Origin: Cardiocondyla obscurior
Lineage: Eukaryota > Arthropoda > Insecta > Hymenoptera > Formicidae
DNA length: 64,000 nucleotides
Direction of reading: 5' to 3'
NCBI RefSeq assembly: GCF_019399895.1
Contig: NC_091866.1
Coordinates: forward strand, 3,641,501-3,705,500
In this document: piece by piece, positions 35,749-47,700 of the stretch
Numbering within the stretch: position 1 is the stretch's first letter
How the letters are laid out: every line of letters starts with the position of its first letter
The notes under the pieces: generated by a model
Database searches by the model: none
What the model was told of the DNA's origin: nothing
Seen by the model: only the letters and a program-made list of their open reading frames with translations
Translations under genes and position numbers: made by a program

Positions 35749-35796
35749 TTATTTAACGCGTTATTTAACGTGTAATTTAACGCGTAATGTACGTTA
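35749..35796. repeat. 12-bp tandem repeat, about four units
   Basis: TTATTTAACGCG, TTATTTAACGTG, TAATTTAACGCG and a decayed fourth unit TAATGTACGTTA. Confidence 0.7.
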
Positions 35797-36146
35797 TAAC
35801 TACTATATTTAGTCTGTTAAAAATTATTTGAAATAATAATTTTTAATCCAAACATCGTTCAATACTTTCATGTTTTACACCTTTCACCGAACAATTTATA
35901 CATATTTCAATTGCATGATCCTGATATACAAATATACATAATAAATCGAGCGTGCGAACGTTTTATTAAACCGCACCGACGTGGTGAAAAGTAGTAGATA
36001 TATCAGCGATTTTTTTTTTTAATATTAGAGATTACAGAGCGCGCGTTATTAAGTTCGGACGTTGGTTAATTATATTAATTTTTTGGGGATAATTAAAATT
36101 AAGCGATCTAAGGCGTGTTGTCAGTTTACTTACATTTTTATCCTCC

Positions 36147-36163
36147 GGTTAGGTTAGGCTAGG
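36147..36163. repeat. Short TTAGG-like run
   Basis: GGTTAGGTTAGGCTAGG contains two perfect TTAGG units and one variant, the insect telomere repeat unit. It is too short to be a true telomere remnant with confidence. Confidence 0.5.
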
Positions 36164-36186
36164 TTGTGCTCCGTCCTTTCGTCCAT

Positions 36187-36234
36187 CCTTCCTTCCTTCC
36201 TTCCTTCCTTCCTTCCTTCCTTCCTTCCTTCTTT
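36187..36234. repeat. (TTCC)n microsatellite
   Basis: About eleven CTTC/TTCC units, uninterrupted. Confidence 0.9.
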
Positions 36235-36429
36235 CTGTGGCAGTATCCAAGATTATCGGCACTATATCACCCTGCTCTGCTTTTGTTTTGTTTTATTTTT
36301 ATAATCGCAATCACTATCGCACGAGAAACGAACATCCGAAAGCACGACGGTGGATTATCGCGGCGACTTTTGACGATTAAAATTGAGACGCGTAACGAAG
36401 GATTATTCGTTGGATAAATAAATACTCCC

Positions 36430-37330
36430 GATGTTCGCGGCGTTGTTTATTTCCGGGTCTTCACTCGAGATCGTTCTCGATCTCAACGGGAAACTGGCCG
36501 CGACGTAAAGCAAGGTCCAAGGGTCGCGGTTTTGATTCCCCGATCGAATCTCGTCGGCGGAATGAACGGTGACGAAAGCTTGCTCCGAGCGACGAACGAG
36601 ACGAGCCGCGACGCGAAATGTTTCTCCGCGCACTTGATCTTCGTCGAGTTCCTCAAAAGTTCACTAGCTCGACACGGGATGAGAGTCCTGGCCGCGACGG
36701 AGAAGATGGGCGAGGTGCAGATCTCCGAGCGATCACTTGACGATGGAGATCGCCCGGAACCCGTTGAAGGTGGTTACGAGTGAAGCAGTCAGTAATAATG
36801 GCCGCTGATGACGCGGATGACTGGCGCGGCGAACATCAGGTCAAGCGCTCCGTTCCCTCCGCCGGTGACGTCACCGGTCACCGTTCCTTTCCGAGGCACT
36901 TTTTCGAGCCGCGAAACGAAGCGCAGAACGACGCTCGGAGTAACAGACGAGCACGGAAAACGATCGCCCGTTACGGAGTCGACGACGGCGACGTTAATTC
37001 GTATACGGGAGCGTTCTATATGCGGCCGAAAATGCGCGAAATCGCGGACCGATTAACGACACGTCCGCACGCCCGATGCTCCGCGACTAGACTGATGTTA
37101 GATTTCGGCTCTTGGAGGGAAAGAGACAGTCGATAGGCGCGAACGCTGATTGGTCGTTGTCCTTCTCGCGAAGACAGAGACAGCGAGTGTTCTTGGTCGT
37201 CGATTTCGTCAAGCTCGGCGCCCAGCTGGTTTGTTTACGTTTTTTTCGATGCGCTCTGCGAGCTCGATTGCGTCTTCCTGAAACCAAAACACTACTTGTA
37301 GCTCTCAAATCTTTCTCGTTACAAAACGTT
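36430..37330. promoter_or_regulatory. CpG island with CRE palindrome and CCAAT box
   Basis: GC-rich island set in AT-rich DNA. It holds the 16-bp palindrome CCGGTGACGTCACCGG (36862-36877), whose centre TGACGTCA is the full CREB/ATF site, and an ATTGG (inverted CCAAT) near 37150. Frames 36532-36783 and one from ATG 36798 (113 codons, ending 37136) are open but show nothing recognisable. A promoter for a gene on either strand is the best reading. The short frame from 36798 has a plausible start context (ATAATGGCC), so a small coding exon cannot be excluded. Confidence 0.3.
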
Positions 37331-38356
37331 TAGCTTAAGCGAGCCTCAAAAATAATCTAGTAATCCGAATATTATTCTGCTTCGTACGAATTTATATTTC
37401 TCAAAAAAATTACGCGCAGTAATGTCGTTGTCGTTTAATTAGCACAAAGCGAGCCAAGCGAGAAAACCAATTAACGTCGCGGGAAAAAAACGATAAAAAT
37501 TAACAGCTGATCCACGCGTAACACGAATTTTTTTTAGATAGGAGGATCACCACGGCGTGCCTGGACGTTAATAGCCACGCAATTAAAAAGAATCGACCGC
37601 ACCTAATCGTCAAATGGAATTAGTTATCACGTATATTTATACATGAAGTAATCAACTTGGGACTTTTATTACGGACGTTCTGGTTCTCAACGTCCTCAAG
37701 TTCTCCAAGTCTTTTCTCGCCCTTACATAATGCAAGAAGACATTTGAAAACTGATTCAAAGTCAATGAATATTTTCTTTCTTTATTCATTTCTTTAACAG
37801 TATTGAATAAACTAACTACTCTCTCAACACAAATATGCGCCAATAAGATCTAATTAAATCTAAATTTTAATTGACATATAAATTAAATAAACCCTTCAAA
37901 AGTATTTAAAATCAATATCGCGTCAATGTCTCATGATTAAAAATCACAAGAATAAAAGAAAGAAAGCCTATCCATGATCGACGTGCGATAATAATGTTGC
38001 CGCGTAGAAATAATTTCCTATAATAAAATAAAAAGAAAAAAAAAGAAAAAAAAAGAAATAAAAAACAGCGTCAAAAATTCATCTTTGTGCTACAGCCTCG
38101 GGTCGCCTCATAAAACGTCCTATGTGCCGTCGCAGAACGAGATTACAGTACCACAATTTTAACTGCAGCACTCTTAGTAACACCACACAAGGTGTAAGCT
38201 GGTTTTGAGCTAGACGTCGCGGCGTAGGGGTTAATGAAGGCGCAGTCCCAGCCATTGCGGGACCATAAGCGGCATTAGCTTTATTAAATAAAATCGCATC
38301 AAGAGGATTGTATAGGACAGAGTTAATTGAATGATTGGACCTCATATGCTCACTGG

Positions 38357-38383
38357 GCGCACGTACACGTACACGTACGCGTG
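38357..38383. other. Alternating purine-pyrimidine tract (27 bp)
   Basis: GTACAC/GTACGC units alternate perfectly between purine and pyrimidine, a Z-DNA-prone pattern. Confidence 0.6.
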
Positions 38384-38653
38384 GCCCGGCCTCTATTCAC
38401 CGCGCGTCCGTTCATATGTCGTAAAACACTTTGGTGTATTTCGTTTGACGCAGTTTGCGCATTAGTAATGCAAATTCTACGCCGAGCCCGGCCGGCCCGA
38501 CCGGCTGGGCTTTGGCAGCGCGAAAATTTTCAGAGATACCGGACGCGACCGGGTGCCTTTTCGAGCCGTTTTCGAGAGGGACGGAAATTCCGCATCGCCA
38601 AGGGCGCGTTAATTTTGATATGTACGTCCGCGACCGCCGAGCGGAATTACATC

Positions 38654-38678
38654 GCCGCCATGCATAACGCATGGCGGC
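38654..38678. other. 10-bp perfect GC-rich stem-loop
   Basis: GCCGCCATGC pairs with GCATGGCGGC around the loop ATAAC. Stems of this length with a short loop are expected less than about once by chance in 64 kb of even composition, but GC bias raises that. Confidence 0.6.
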
Positions 38679-40692
38679 CGAATGGAAATCGACTGCATCG
38701 CGGTGAAAGACACGCGGAAAGTGAGAAAGAGGAAAAGAAAAAGCGCGGACGTTGTCTCGTCTCATTCGGCCGTACGGGCGACTCGCTTCGCTGAGAACGG
38801 AAGCGCTCAAAAACCCACTCCTTGTAACATTGCGATGTTGTTACGGTAAATATTAAAAGTAGTATTCAATTTTAAATTCACTTGATGCGGTTTCGCAAGT
38901 CGGGTTATCAAGTAAAAATTTATGATGATACGTATATCAAAAGAAAGAAGACGCTTCTCTTTTCTTATAACGCGAATGTAAAAGCTCTTGAAACGGTTAC
39001 GTCATGTTACTGCTGCTCCAAATATAAAATATATATTATAAATATCAATAAGATATTTTACGCTTTAAATATTAACGAAGAAAAGTCGACTGATCGCGAC
39101 CGATAGAGCCACTCGCGGAGTGCCTGAAGTTTGGAGCCCGGCAACGTTTAATAACAATCGTGATGCGTATTCCCACGCAGTCAATTACGAAAAAGGAATA
39201 AAATTGCTATGAAGCGACATTGGGTGATCGAACGTGTAGATATTATTAACACGAACCGAGGTTACGAAGGGACTTCTACTTCGATCAATCGGGGATCTCT
39301 CGGATTACGCTCTACATGCTGGCCGATCCAATTCAGTTCCCCGCCCCGTTACCTACCTAATTAAACGGAACTAATACTGACATCGCACGTAGTGGCTCTG
39401 AAACCGAACCCGTACACACGGACGGGCTTGTCGGGTCCATTTTTCTCTCACGCGCCCGTACAAGAAGTGGCCAAGCCACAAGAGTAAACACAATGTTGCA
39501 GAAAATCACATCTGTACAGCCGAGGGATAAAGAACCCGCTTCGAGCCCGTGATATTTTTCAAGAAATTACGCCCTCTCATCCTCCGGATTCAACTTGTCA
39601 CGAAATAGAAGACCTCTTTTTTTTTTTTTTTTTTTTTCGCGACGGTAGTCGCCCCTATCGAAAAGAATATATTATTCGAAAGAAATTTCGTGTCCCGAGA
39701 TATATTACCTACTCGCCGGCTTAATCGCCTGAGAAAGAAAGAGAGAGAGAGCGGGTCTTAAAGCTACATGCAAAGTAGCGAGATATTCTCGCGCGGAGAT
39801 ACGGAAAGGATATCTATTATATACGATTGATCTCGCGGGATTCCGCGGCGAGCGACATTACTTAACCCTTAATGCCTCGTCCAAGAAACGATCGAGTTTA
39901 ATCTCGCAGAAGCCTACGTCCCACACGACAGAATGTAGTAGCTTTCGCATGTCTTTCTTCCTTCTCTCTCTCTCTCTCTTTCACTCACTCTCTCTCCCTT
40001 TTCCTCCCGGCCGCTTGTTTCTTCTTGTTCTCCTTCCCGAGCGTTTCTCGCCGCAGGATGCGGCTACCAGGCAGATGAATAGATAGCGGCTAATTTTCAG
40101 CGTTCATTAGAGCTGCGGGTCTCCGTACGCGTGTATTCTCGTTGCGCTCGCGCGACACTTACTGCCGGACTCGTACTTGCACGCAGGGCCGCAATGAAAT
40201 CCCTTTTAATGTATTCGCGTCCGCGATGCAACGGAGCCATTACAGTAACCGTCAACTTTTCACGAAAACTGCGTCAAAGTTTGGGCGATTTCGTTACCAT
40301 CCTACTCTACGATAGGATTACGAATGAGAACTTAAACCGGGGAATAATTTCAACGCGATTTCAAGACCGCGGAGTTATAAATTAATTTCTTTTGTTTGCC
40401 TAATAAAAATACGACGGCAATTCGTGCAATGGAAACGTCGACGATCTACTTCTCGCAGTTTTATTTTCGTAGCAAATTAATTTTTTTACGGCAACTTCTT
40501 TTTTTTAACACAAACGTACAAACATGTTTTTAGAAAGAAAAAAAAGGGGGAGGGAGGGAAGAAAGGGGAAACAAGCTAAATTATCGATCTCGGCGCGGTT
40601 CGATTCGCAGCGAGTCTTATCTCCTCGACAAAGTGGATGCATCGCTTAGCTGGAACGACGTGGCGGATGCAGCCCTGCTTGTACGATACGAA

Positions 40693-40744
40693 GGCCGCTA
40701 GCGGAGCGGCCCGGTACACATTACGTACGTGTACGTACGTGTGT
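40693..40744. other. Stem-loop followed by an alternating TACGTACG tract
   Basis: GGCCGCT pairs with AGCGGCC around AGCGG (40693-40711). From 40722 to 40744 purines and pyrimidines alternate without break (TACGTACGTGTACGTACGTG and on). Both favour non-B DNA; function unknown. Confidence 0.5.
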
Positions 40745-40948
40745 CTCTACCGTGCCGGTGAAGAGATCGCAGCGGGGAACATAGAGGCACGCCAAGAGAG
40801 CAAATAAAGAGATCCGGCATCCCGGAGAAATCTAATTCCTAATTGGTGCTTCGCTCTGTACCCTGCTCGTGTCGGTTATCTACCGCTATCGAAGCGCACG
40901 ACTGGACTTTGTACCACTGCTGCTGCCTGCAGAAAGGATACTACCCAA

Positions 40949-41063
40949 GGAGAGGAAGAGAGAAAGAGAGAGGGAGAGAAGTAGAGAGAAAGTGAGAGCA
41001 TTTGAAACAAGAGAGAGAAAGAGAGAGAGTATAGAACGAGATGAGAAAGAGACGAAGAGAAGT
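40949..41063. repeat. (GA)n-rich tract
   Basis: Interrupted GA repeat of about 115 bp. Confidence 0.8.
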
Positions 41064-41789
41064 GGCGGGGGAGAATAATGGCTGCGGTTTAACTGTCAGA
41101 CACAAAGGGGGTCGAAACTGCCGAATCCATGCGAGTAGCGCTAGGGTGAGAGAGCGCGAGAGTGCCCTCCCGGGCTCGATTACAAAAATTGAATGTAGCC
41201 TCACCTGTCAGTCGGCGAGACGGACGTGTGCGTTATCGCGTTAGGTGTAGAGTGAGCTTTATACCACCGCCGGGTATCGAACGTCGAGAGATCTAGCGCG
41301 CGCGAATATCGGAGCCGTAGAACCGAACGCAAATGGATGAAAGTCGAGTCGGGTTCTTAGCTTGAGTTATTCCCATGGATAAATTATTTTCCCATTGTGT
41401 TTAACGCCGGGAGATCTATCGCGCGAATAGTGATTGAAGGTGTAAGTGAACGGGGAAGGTATATGTCATGTTCTTAAACTGCATCATAGCCATAAATAGT
41501 TGTTTCATTGCATCGTATGTACGTATATACCGTCGATTGTATTCTAGTCGATGATTTATCCAATCGGCAATGCATTTCTCCTCTAAATATCAATTTAATA
41601 ACATTTAGCGAAATTGATTCATCGATCAATTCTATATTAAAGAATCGTGCTGCAGCGTCACGAATCCCCCTTTTCACCGAAATAGATAAAATAACTAGAT
41701 AATAATCCTTTAAAAAGTAATACAAAAAATATATGGAAATTTACTCGCGACGACTTTTTCGTTTCGATCTTTTCCATTTTAAGTTTTCT

Positions 41790-41829
41790 ATTTTATTTTA
41801 TTTTATTTTATTTTATTTTATTTTTATTA
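41790..41829. repeat. (TTTTA)n microsatellite
   Basis: About seven TTTTA units. Confidence 0.9.
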
Positions 41830-42087
41830 ATGCATACGTGCATTAGTATAATAAATCCGCGAATAATTCGGCTTAAAGAAGAAGAAACAGGATTTCGGAA
41901 ATCTTCGTTCCTTTGTTTTTTTTTTTCTCTACAAGGATCAAACTTTTTTTTTCTCGCACGCCGTCGCCGTAAAATTGGCGAAAGATTCTCCAAGGCATTC
42001 TCGAAGGGTTAAGCACCACGCAGCCTTGAATGCGGATTTTTCTCACAAAAGTTAACTCGGCATAAAATAGAACCGTGTCCGGCGCAT

Positions 42088-42112
42088 GCATCGCATCGCA
42101 TCGCATCGCATA
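42088..42112. repeat. (CATCG)n microsatellite
   Basis: Five GCATC/CATCG units. Confidence 0.85.
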
Positions 42113-44700
42113 TACTCATTCACTCACACTCCCGCGCGGCTGCATTTACATCGCGTCGCTGTGTTTGCGAGAGAAGAACGGCAGGGAGGCTCGCGCAATT
42201 TAACATCGGTTCGTTCGTTAACCCCCCCAATGACGGCACAAATAATCGTAACGGTAATTAGAACGGAAATTGTTCCAAAATTTCACGCATCTCTAACCTT
42301 TTACATCTAAAAACTAAAAGAAAAAAAAATGTTTTATTATCACCAAACGTGCGTCTTAAGCCGCAAGGATCGAAAGATTTTTTTCAATAATCTTCGTATA
42401 TTTAATTCATTTAAATGACGCAATATTAAACGTGAAGATAAATAACGAGATAATGGAAAGTGCGCAACGATAGCTTAATAATGATAAGCACCCGAAGAAT
42501 AATAATGGGACGCATTTCAAATGAGAACGAATGACCGCCGACTAGCGTACACAAGTCGGCAGTAAACCCGCTCATGGAAAACCGTGTCAACCTTGAGCAA
42601 CAGCGTCGACGGTCACTTTAGCATAAGAATATCAGGATGTGCCACGAGATATTTGCGCATTGTCCGGTGAAAGAAAAATGCGTACCGGCGGCGTCCGGCG
42701 AGTGATCGAGTGCAGTTATGACGCTTCGGACGCCGCACTCGTATTCGAATAAAAGCCGAGCGTGGGAGGTGAGAGAGTGAATAATAACTGAGAGAGTAAC
42801 GTTCGCCATGCTCTCGGGGAGGCCTGGAACTCGCCGCGACTACTCTCGTGTCTCAATTCGCCATTCGTTTCACGCTTCCCAGCCGCGCTGGTTTTTACAT
42901 GATATATTTTTTTATGCAAAACCGTAGAATGTGCTCTTATAAATTTATTCGGGGAAATCGATTTTTCTTTCGGCTATTAATAACCAAAATCAAACGCTTC
43001 GAATTAAATCTTTAAATTAGCATCTCTATGAAAAAGGAATTTCGTGCCAAAAGTTTCAAGTTTAATATTCCGCATAAGAATAAAAATTATAAAAGTGTTT
43101 TTATTAAATTAATAAAGTAGCCAAATAAAAGATCAATCGATTCTCCCAGATTAAGATTCAAATATATTTATATCGCGATCAATATTAAATATATAATAAT
43201 AAATGTGCCTTTTTTCATTCGTAAATGCCGACCAGTTTCACGCAAGGTATTAAAGACGTTTCATACATCGCGGCGGAAAAATTGTATCCCGATTCATTGA
43301 ATAAGCGCTGCCGTTACATGATTGGCGCTATGAGAAGTGGCTTATAGACGTTAAGTATGATAAATGCAAATTTCTAAACGACCGTCTACCTCTCTCTCTC
43401 CCTCTTTGTCTCTTTCTACCGAAGGTGATAAACTCGCGACTCATAAGCGTATCGAACCGTGTCGAGGCAGCTTGCTCGTCGTTCGAAAGGAAAAGTAAAC
43501 GCCGAGGCAAGGCCGAGAGATATAGAGACGAAAAGAAGATGAGGAGCAGCATAGTATGCAAAACACGAAGTATCGCCCTAAGAAGCGAGCGGCAGCCGCT
43601 CTCAGTTGCACGTAATTGGCCGCGCGCGGTGCATTCTTATCCTCCGAGAGTTGCAGCTTGTGTATACGGGTGCCCTCTTAAATGTTGTGGGCTCTAAGCA
43701 CCGGATATACGATAATTGTAGGCGGGAATCGCGAGGGCACCGCAATTGTAAAAACCTGACTCGCCCGGAAAGTCTAAAAATCTCCACACGTGTTAAAATT
43801 AAAAACTCCTACCCGAGAGAGAGAAAGAGCGAGTACTCTCGTTATTGATTTTCTAGTAATTATAATTCTCATTAACTTTTTCTCGTGGACATTTCTAACC
43901 GCACCGTAAATCCCTCTCGCGCTAGAGAGACGTTATTATTAAAATAACAAAAGTGAATTAAGGAAACTAAGATATAACTTTCGAAAGATTAATCCAAGGG
44001 AGAAACGATGTCGTTCCGATCGGAAAAGCGCATCAGTACGCTACCGCAAATACCGGAAATGGTGGCTGGTCCATAATTGCTATTCGTACTGGTTTACTTT
44101 GAGCTCACGGGACCGAGTCGGACCCGGGACTCGTCGAAAGTGGCGCTGGTAAAATAACGAACATTGAGAATTGCGCTCGCGGGATATTAAAAACGGATCC
44201 CATTAACGCACGCGACGAAACCACAAGTGAGTCAATAATCTTTTTTTTTTTTATATGAGAGAAGCCAAGCCAAGCGCACGCCGAATTTAAATTCTGTGAT
44301 TATTTCGGATGAAATATCGTTTTGAAAGGGGAATGTCCTGACAATATTTCTATAGAAAGAATCGTCATATTTTTTTTTTTTTTTTTTAATTTGAAAGAGA
44401 TTAAAAGATGTCCGAATACGACGATAACTGATATCTAATAAGTAGAATCATTTGTTTAATTTATTACGTACGTCCCCGCAGGGTAAAACACTTTATAATA
44501 ATTATAATACAAAATCAAACGACTATTGTATCTACTATAAAAATGTAAAGATATACGTTCCGCTTGATTCTTACGAAATAAAATACTAACTAGTACTTTA
44601 TTTTTTTATAAAGAGATTTAGATGTCTATATTTTCCATTATAAGATAGTTCGGTTTCTTTTATATAAATGCCATTTGAAACAAGAGTCACGCGAAAAGAG

Positions 44701-47700
44701 TTTTCGGAAAGGACGACTCTTCTTTGAGCGACGACGGTTGCGGGGGAAATTATATGTTGCGCGTGTCTTTGATCGGCGATACGAAGAGGGGAAGGTGTGT
44801 GTAACTGTGTATAATGACGCTGATGATACTCCGGTATGATTGCGGTGAAGCCGAGAAGTGTTTAAAGTACATGCGATTGCGATTTAGACGTTCGATAATG
44901 AGCCATTGTATGCGGATATAACTCACATACTTGCATCACATTTCGTTTCTGAACTTTTCGTACTTTAGTTACAATGAATATAAATTATACATCTGATTCC
45001 TTTTGAAAAAGATGCGCGTGTGCGAAATATCGGGAGATGCAAGTATTAAATGTCACGTTGCGTCGAAGTGCAAGAAAAAATTCATGCGTTCACGTTTACG
45101 TCGGAACAATAGCTAGGCCTGATATTAGATACTTTTTACTCGCCGAACAAACGGTTAAAAAGCGTTTATAAATTGAAAACACGACGCTGCATCGTAATAA
45201 AGTACAAGCTTATTTCTCTAAATCTCGCGCAATCGCAATTTAATCCTTTACTTTTTCAAGTCCCGAGGGACGTTCTCTTTTTTTTGATAATCCTACAGCG
45301 GGCGCGGGTGTTGCAAGAGACACACACGTGTTACCCTTAACTCAGGACGCGTGCGTCGCATGCGTATTCTCGAAAAAAGACGGCGCGATAGGAGATTCGC
45401 ATTTTCCTCGACGTTGACGTCCTCGAAGTTCGCTGGATTCGAGATTACGACCGCAATGCCACCGTTGCGAAAAGAGGTTGCGAGCAAGGGAGAATAAAAA
45501 AAGAAAAGAAAAAAAAAAGAAGAAAAAAAAACAGAGATTCGCCCTCATGCATTTTGCATGAAGGGAACGGTTTTGTCAATACCGTTGTTGTGATCGAAAA
45601 TTGCTCTTGGAAGATACGATTTGAATAAGAGGGCACCGGGGACCCGCGGTGTCGCGTCGAACTTGAATCGGGCCCCGACTGTAACGAATAAATTGCTCAC
45701 ATTACGAGCGCTGTCCGGATGGTTGTGGCCGCAACCCTCTCTGGCCGCCGAACTTTTGCACCCGCGCTTCAGTACGACGATTTATCTACGACACCCGCGT
45801 TGTCACATAAATCTATGATACATACACCAGTCCTGGAAGGACACTTGCCGGAGACCGTTATATTACCGCGTGAATCCTTTAAATCCCTCAGCGCTACGTT
45901 CTCGTACGAATTATACGTAATATATAATTTTTGGAGGATAGAGAAAGGTGAGCGACGACCATTTCTCTCTCAATGTAAAAAAGGAAAAGCTTGACATACG
46001 ATTTTATTTTTCATCAGTGTAACATACTCCGCATATTAAATTAAAAAAAAATATATATGTAATACGTTAAATAATTATAAACATCTCTTTTACGCCAACG
46101 GTGTATTTCTCATTAAATGTCAAGCTGCACTTGCTGACCTATCCTCCAGTGTGCACGTATATCAACTTATTAAAGTATATAGAATTAATATTTATTTGCT
46201 AGATAAAAATAAATAGGCTACGCAGTTAAAGGAGTATATTAACTGAGATTTGTGATAATTCTCGTTCTGCCACTCACGTGCAATTCAGGTCGTTTCGCTA
46301 TCCCAGACAAATAACAGAATGACAAACTACGGGCATCACGCCGGAACGCGAGTGCGGAGTAACGGTACGTGTTACGTCGCTACAACGTTAATACGCGAAA
46401 CGAACGAAAATCCCCTTGCTCGAGAATTGGAGAAATGGTTCCATTAGTGGAATAACCGGGCGAATGAAAAATCGCCCGATACGTCGCTACCCCGATTAAA
46501 AAGAGCGATCGGATATTATTGCAAAAGCAGATATCCTTCGCGCCCGCGTGCAGTCGAGATATCTTCGTCGTCATTTCCGGCACGATTCGCAATTTAGAAT
46601 CAAGAGGATAACCTTCGCAAGTTTCTTTACACGCCTAAATTTTCGTCACGCGTAAAAGACGCGCAAAGAAGACTAAAAGTAACCACCACCGCATTTCCGT
46701 CATTCTATCGTCATTTTATACTTCACGCTCTTCCTCGACTCGGTGAAGAATATCATGAAGCGAACGTTTGCACGTAACGCGGTTCTACGTCAAGCTCTGC
46801 CTCGGTACGCGAGTCGACGCAAAGCCTCCGGAATTACATCTAGACTTTTATTGCCTGTCTCTTGCGTCGCGTCGATGCTCCGCGGTGCATTTAAAATAAG
46901 CCCCCCCTCTTTTAAAAAGTAATATGCACTACGTTAATTTTTCTCGTATGTTAGAAAATCCGTAAATTAAATAACGTTCGGTTGTTCCGCGTCGTTCACG
47001 TGCCTACGGTCGCCCGTGGGGCGAGTCGGGAATCGACAAAGGGCGCGAGCACGTGGAGAAAAAGGGAGAGAAAGAGAGTGAGATAGAGAGCGAAAAAGAT
47101 AGAGAGGAGGGGAATGTTAAGCCAGCTATTAAAAGCACGATAGTCCGTAATGCCCGTAGTTAACTGTACGCGGGCAGCGGTTCGGGCGCGTTCAACGCGA
47201 ACCCCGTAAGTTACAGGCATTATTATCCATCCGCCGCGCTCGCGGCCTTTTTCCTATTCGGCTTCGGGCACCGGAATGCGAAGCTACCGTTCCGCCGTAA
47301 TAAAAGCCGTTTCACTTCTTAATCCGCGCCGCGGCAATTTTCCGAGTCGAAGCGAAACGTAGAGACCTTTTTGCCGGCCGCCGCCCGCGTCGTTCCGTTC
47401 CCGCTACCCTCTGAACGTTCTCTAAACGCTCTCGCGACTTTCCTACCTGCGATTTATTGGCGATGGTATTACCATTATAGTTCTTGCGCCCAGTCGTTCG
47501 GTTTATTATTAGAATATCCCTCAGCCCATGCATCGCCGCAGGTGTAACTTAGAGCACAGCCGCTACTAGAGTATTAACGTATTAGTTACGGTCCCGCGAA
47601 TCGATTTTATATATTTATCAGTTAGAATAAAGTCACTGCCAGGTAGCGAGTAGGTAATACATGTGTAATTTTTAAGCGATAATCGCCATAATGAGCCGTA

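Larger units (their letters stand above)
33740..36146. other. AT-rich spacer, no gene seen
   Basis: Contains the inverted repeat at 34035-34088 and the 12-bp tandem repeat at 35749-35796. A short CpG-rich patch at 35100-35580 has no recognisable frame. Confidence 0.4.
37331..40680. other. AT-rich spacer with one CpG island (38350-38800), no gene seen
   Basis: The island gives 155- and 132-codon frames on opposite strands over the same bases, which is a sign of composition and not of coding. The stem-loop at 38654-38678 lies inside it. Poly-T (21 bp) at 39617-39637 and a TC-rich run at 39963-40000 are simple repeats. Confidence 0.4.
41064..44700. other. Spacer, no gene seen
   Basis: Contains two short pentamer repeats listed separately and T runs near 44241 and 44371. 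A GTGAGT word at 44227 (after CCACAA) is an isolated donor-like site. Frames at 43425-43697 and 43606-43848 have no recognisable content. Confidence 0.4.

Noticed and set aside
38327..38810. 155- and 132-codon frames on opposite strands
   Set aside because: Both strands open over the same island; neither recognisable.
45719..45994. Frame with a donor-like GTGAGC at 45948, possible first coding exon
   Set aside because: Starts with an ordinary ATG in weak context, no homology recognised and no supporting promoter; one donor-like word is not enough.
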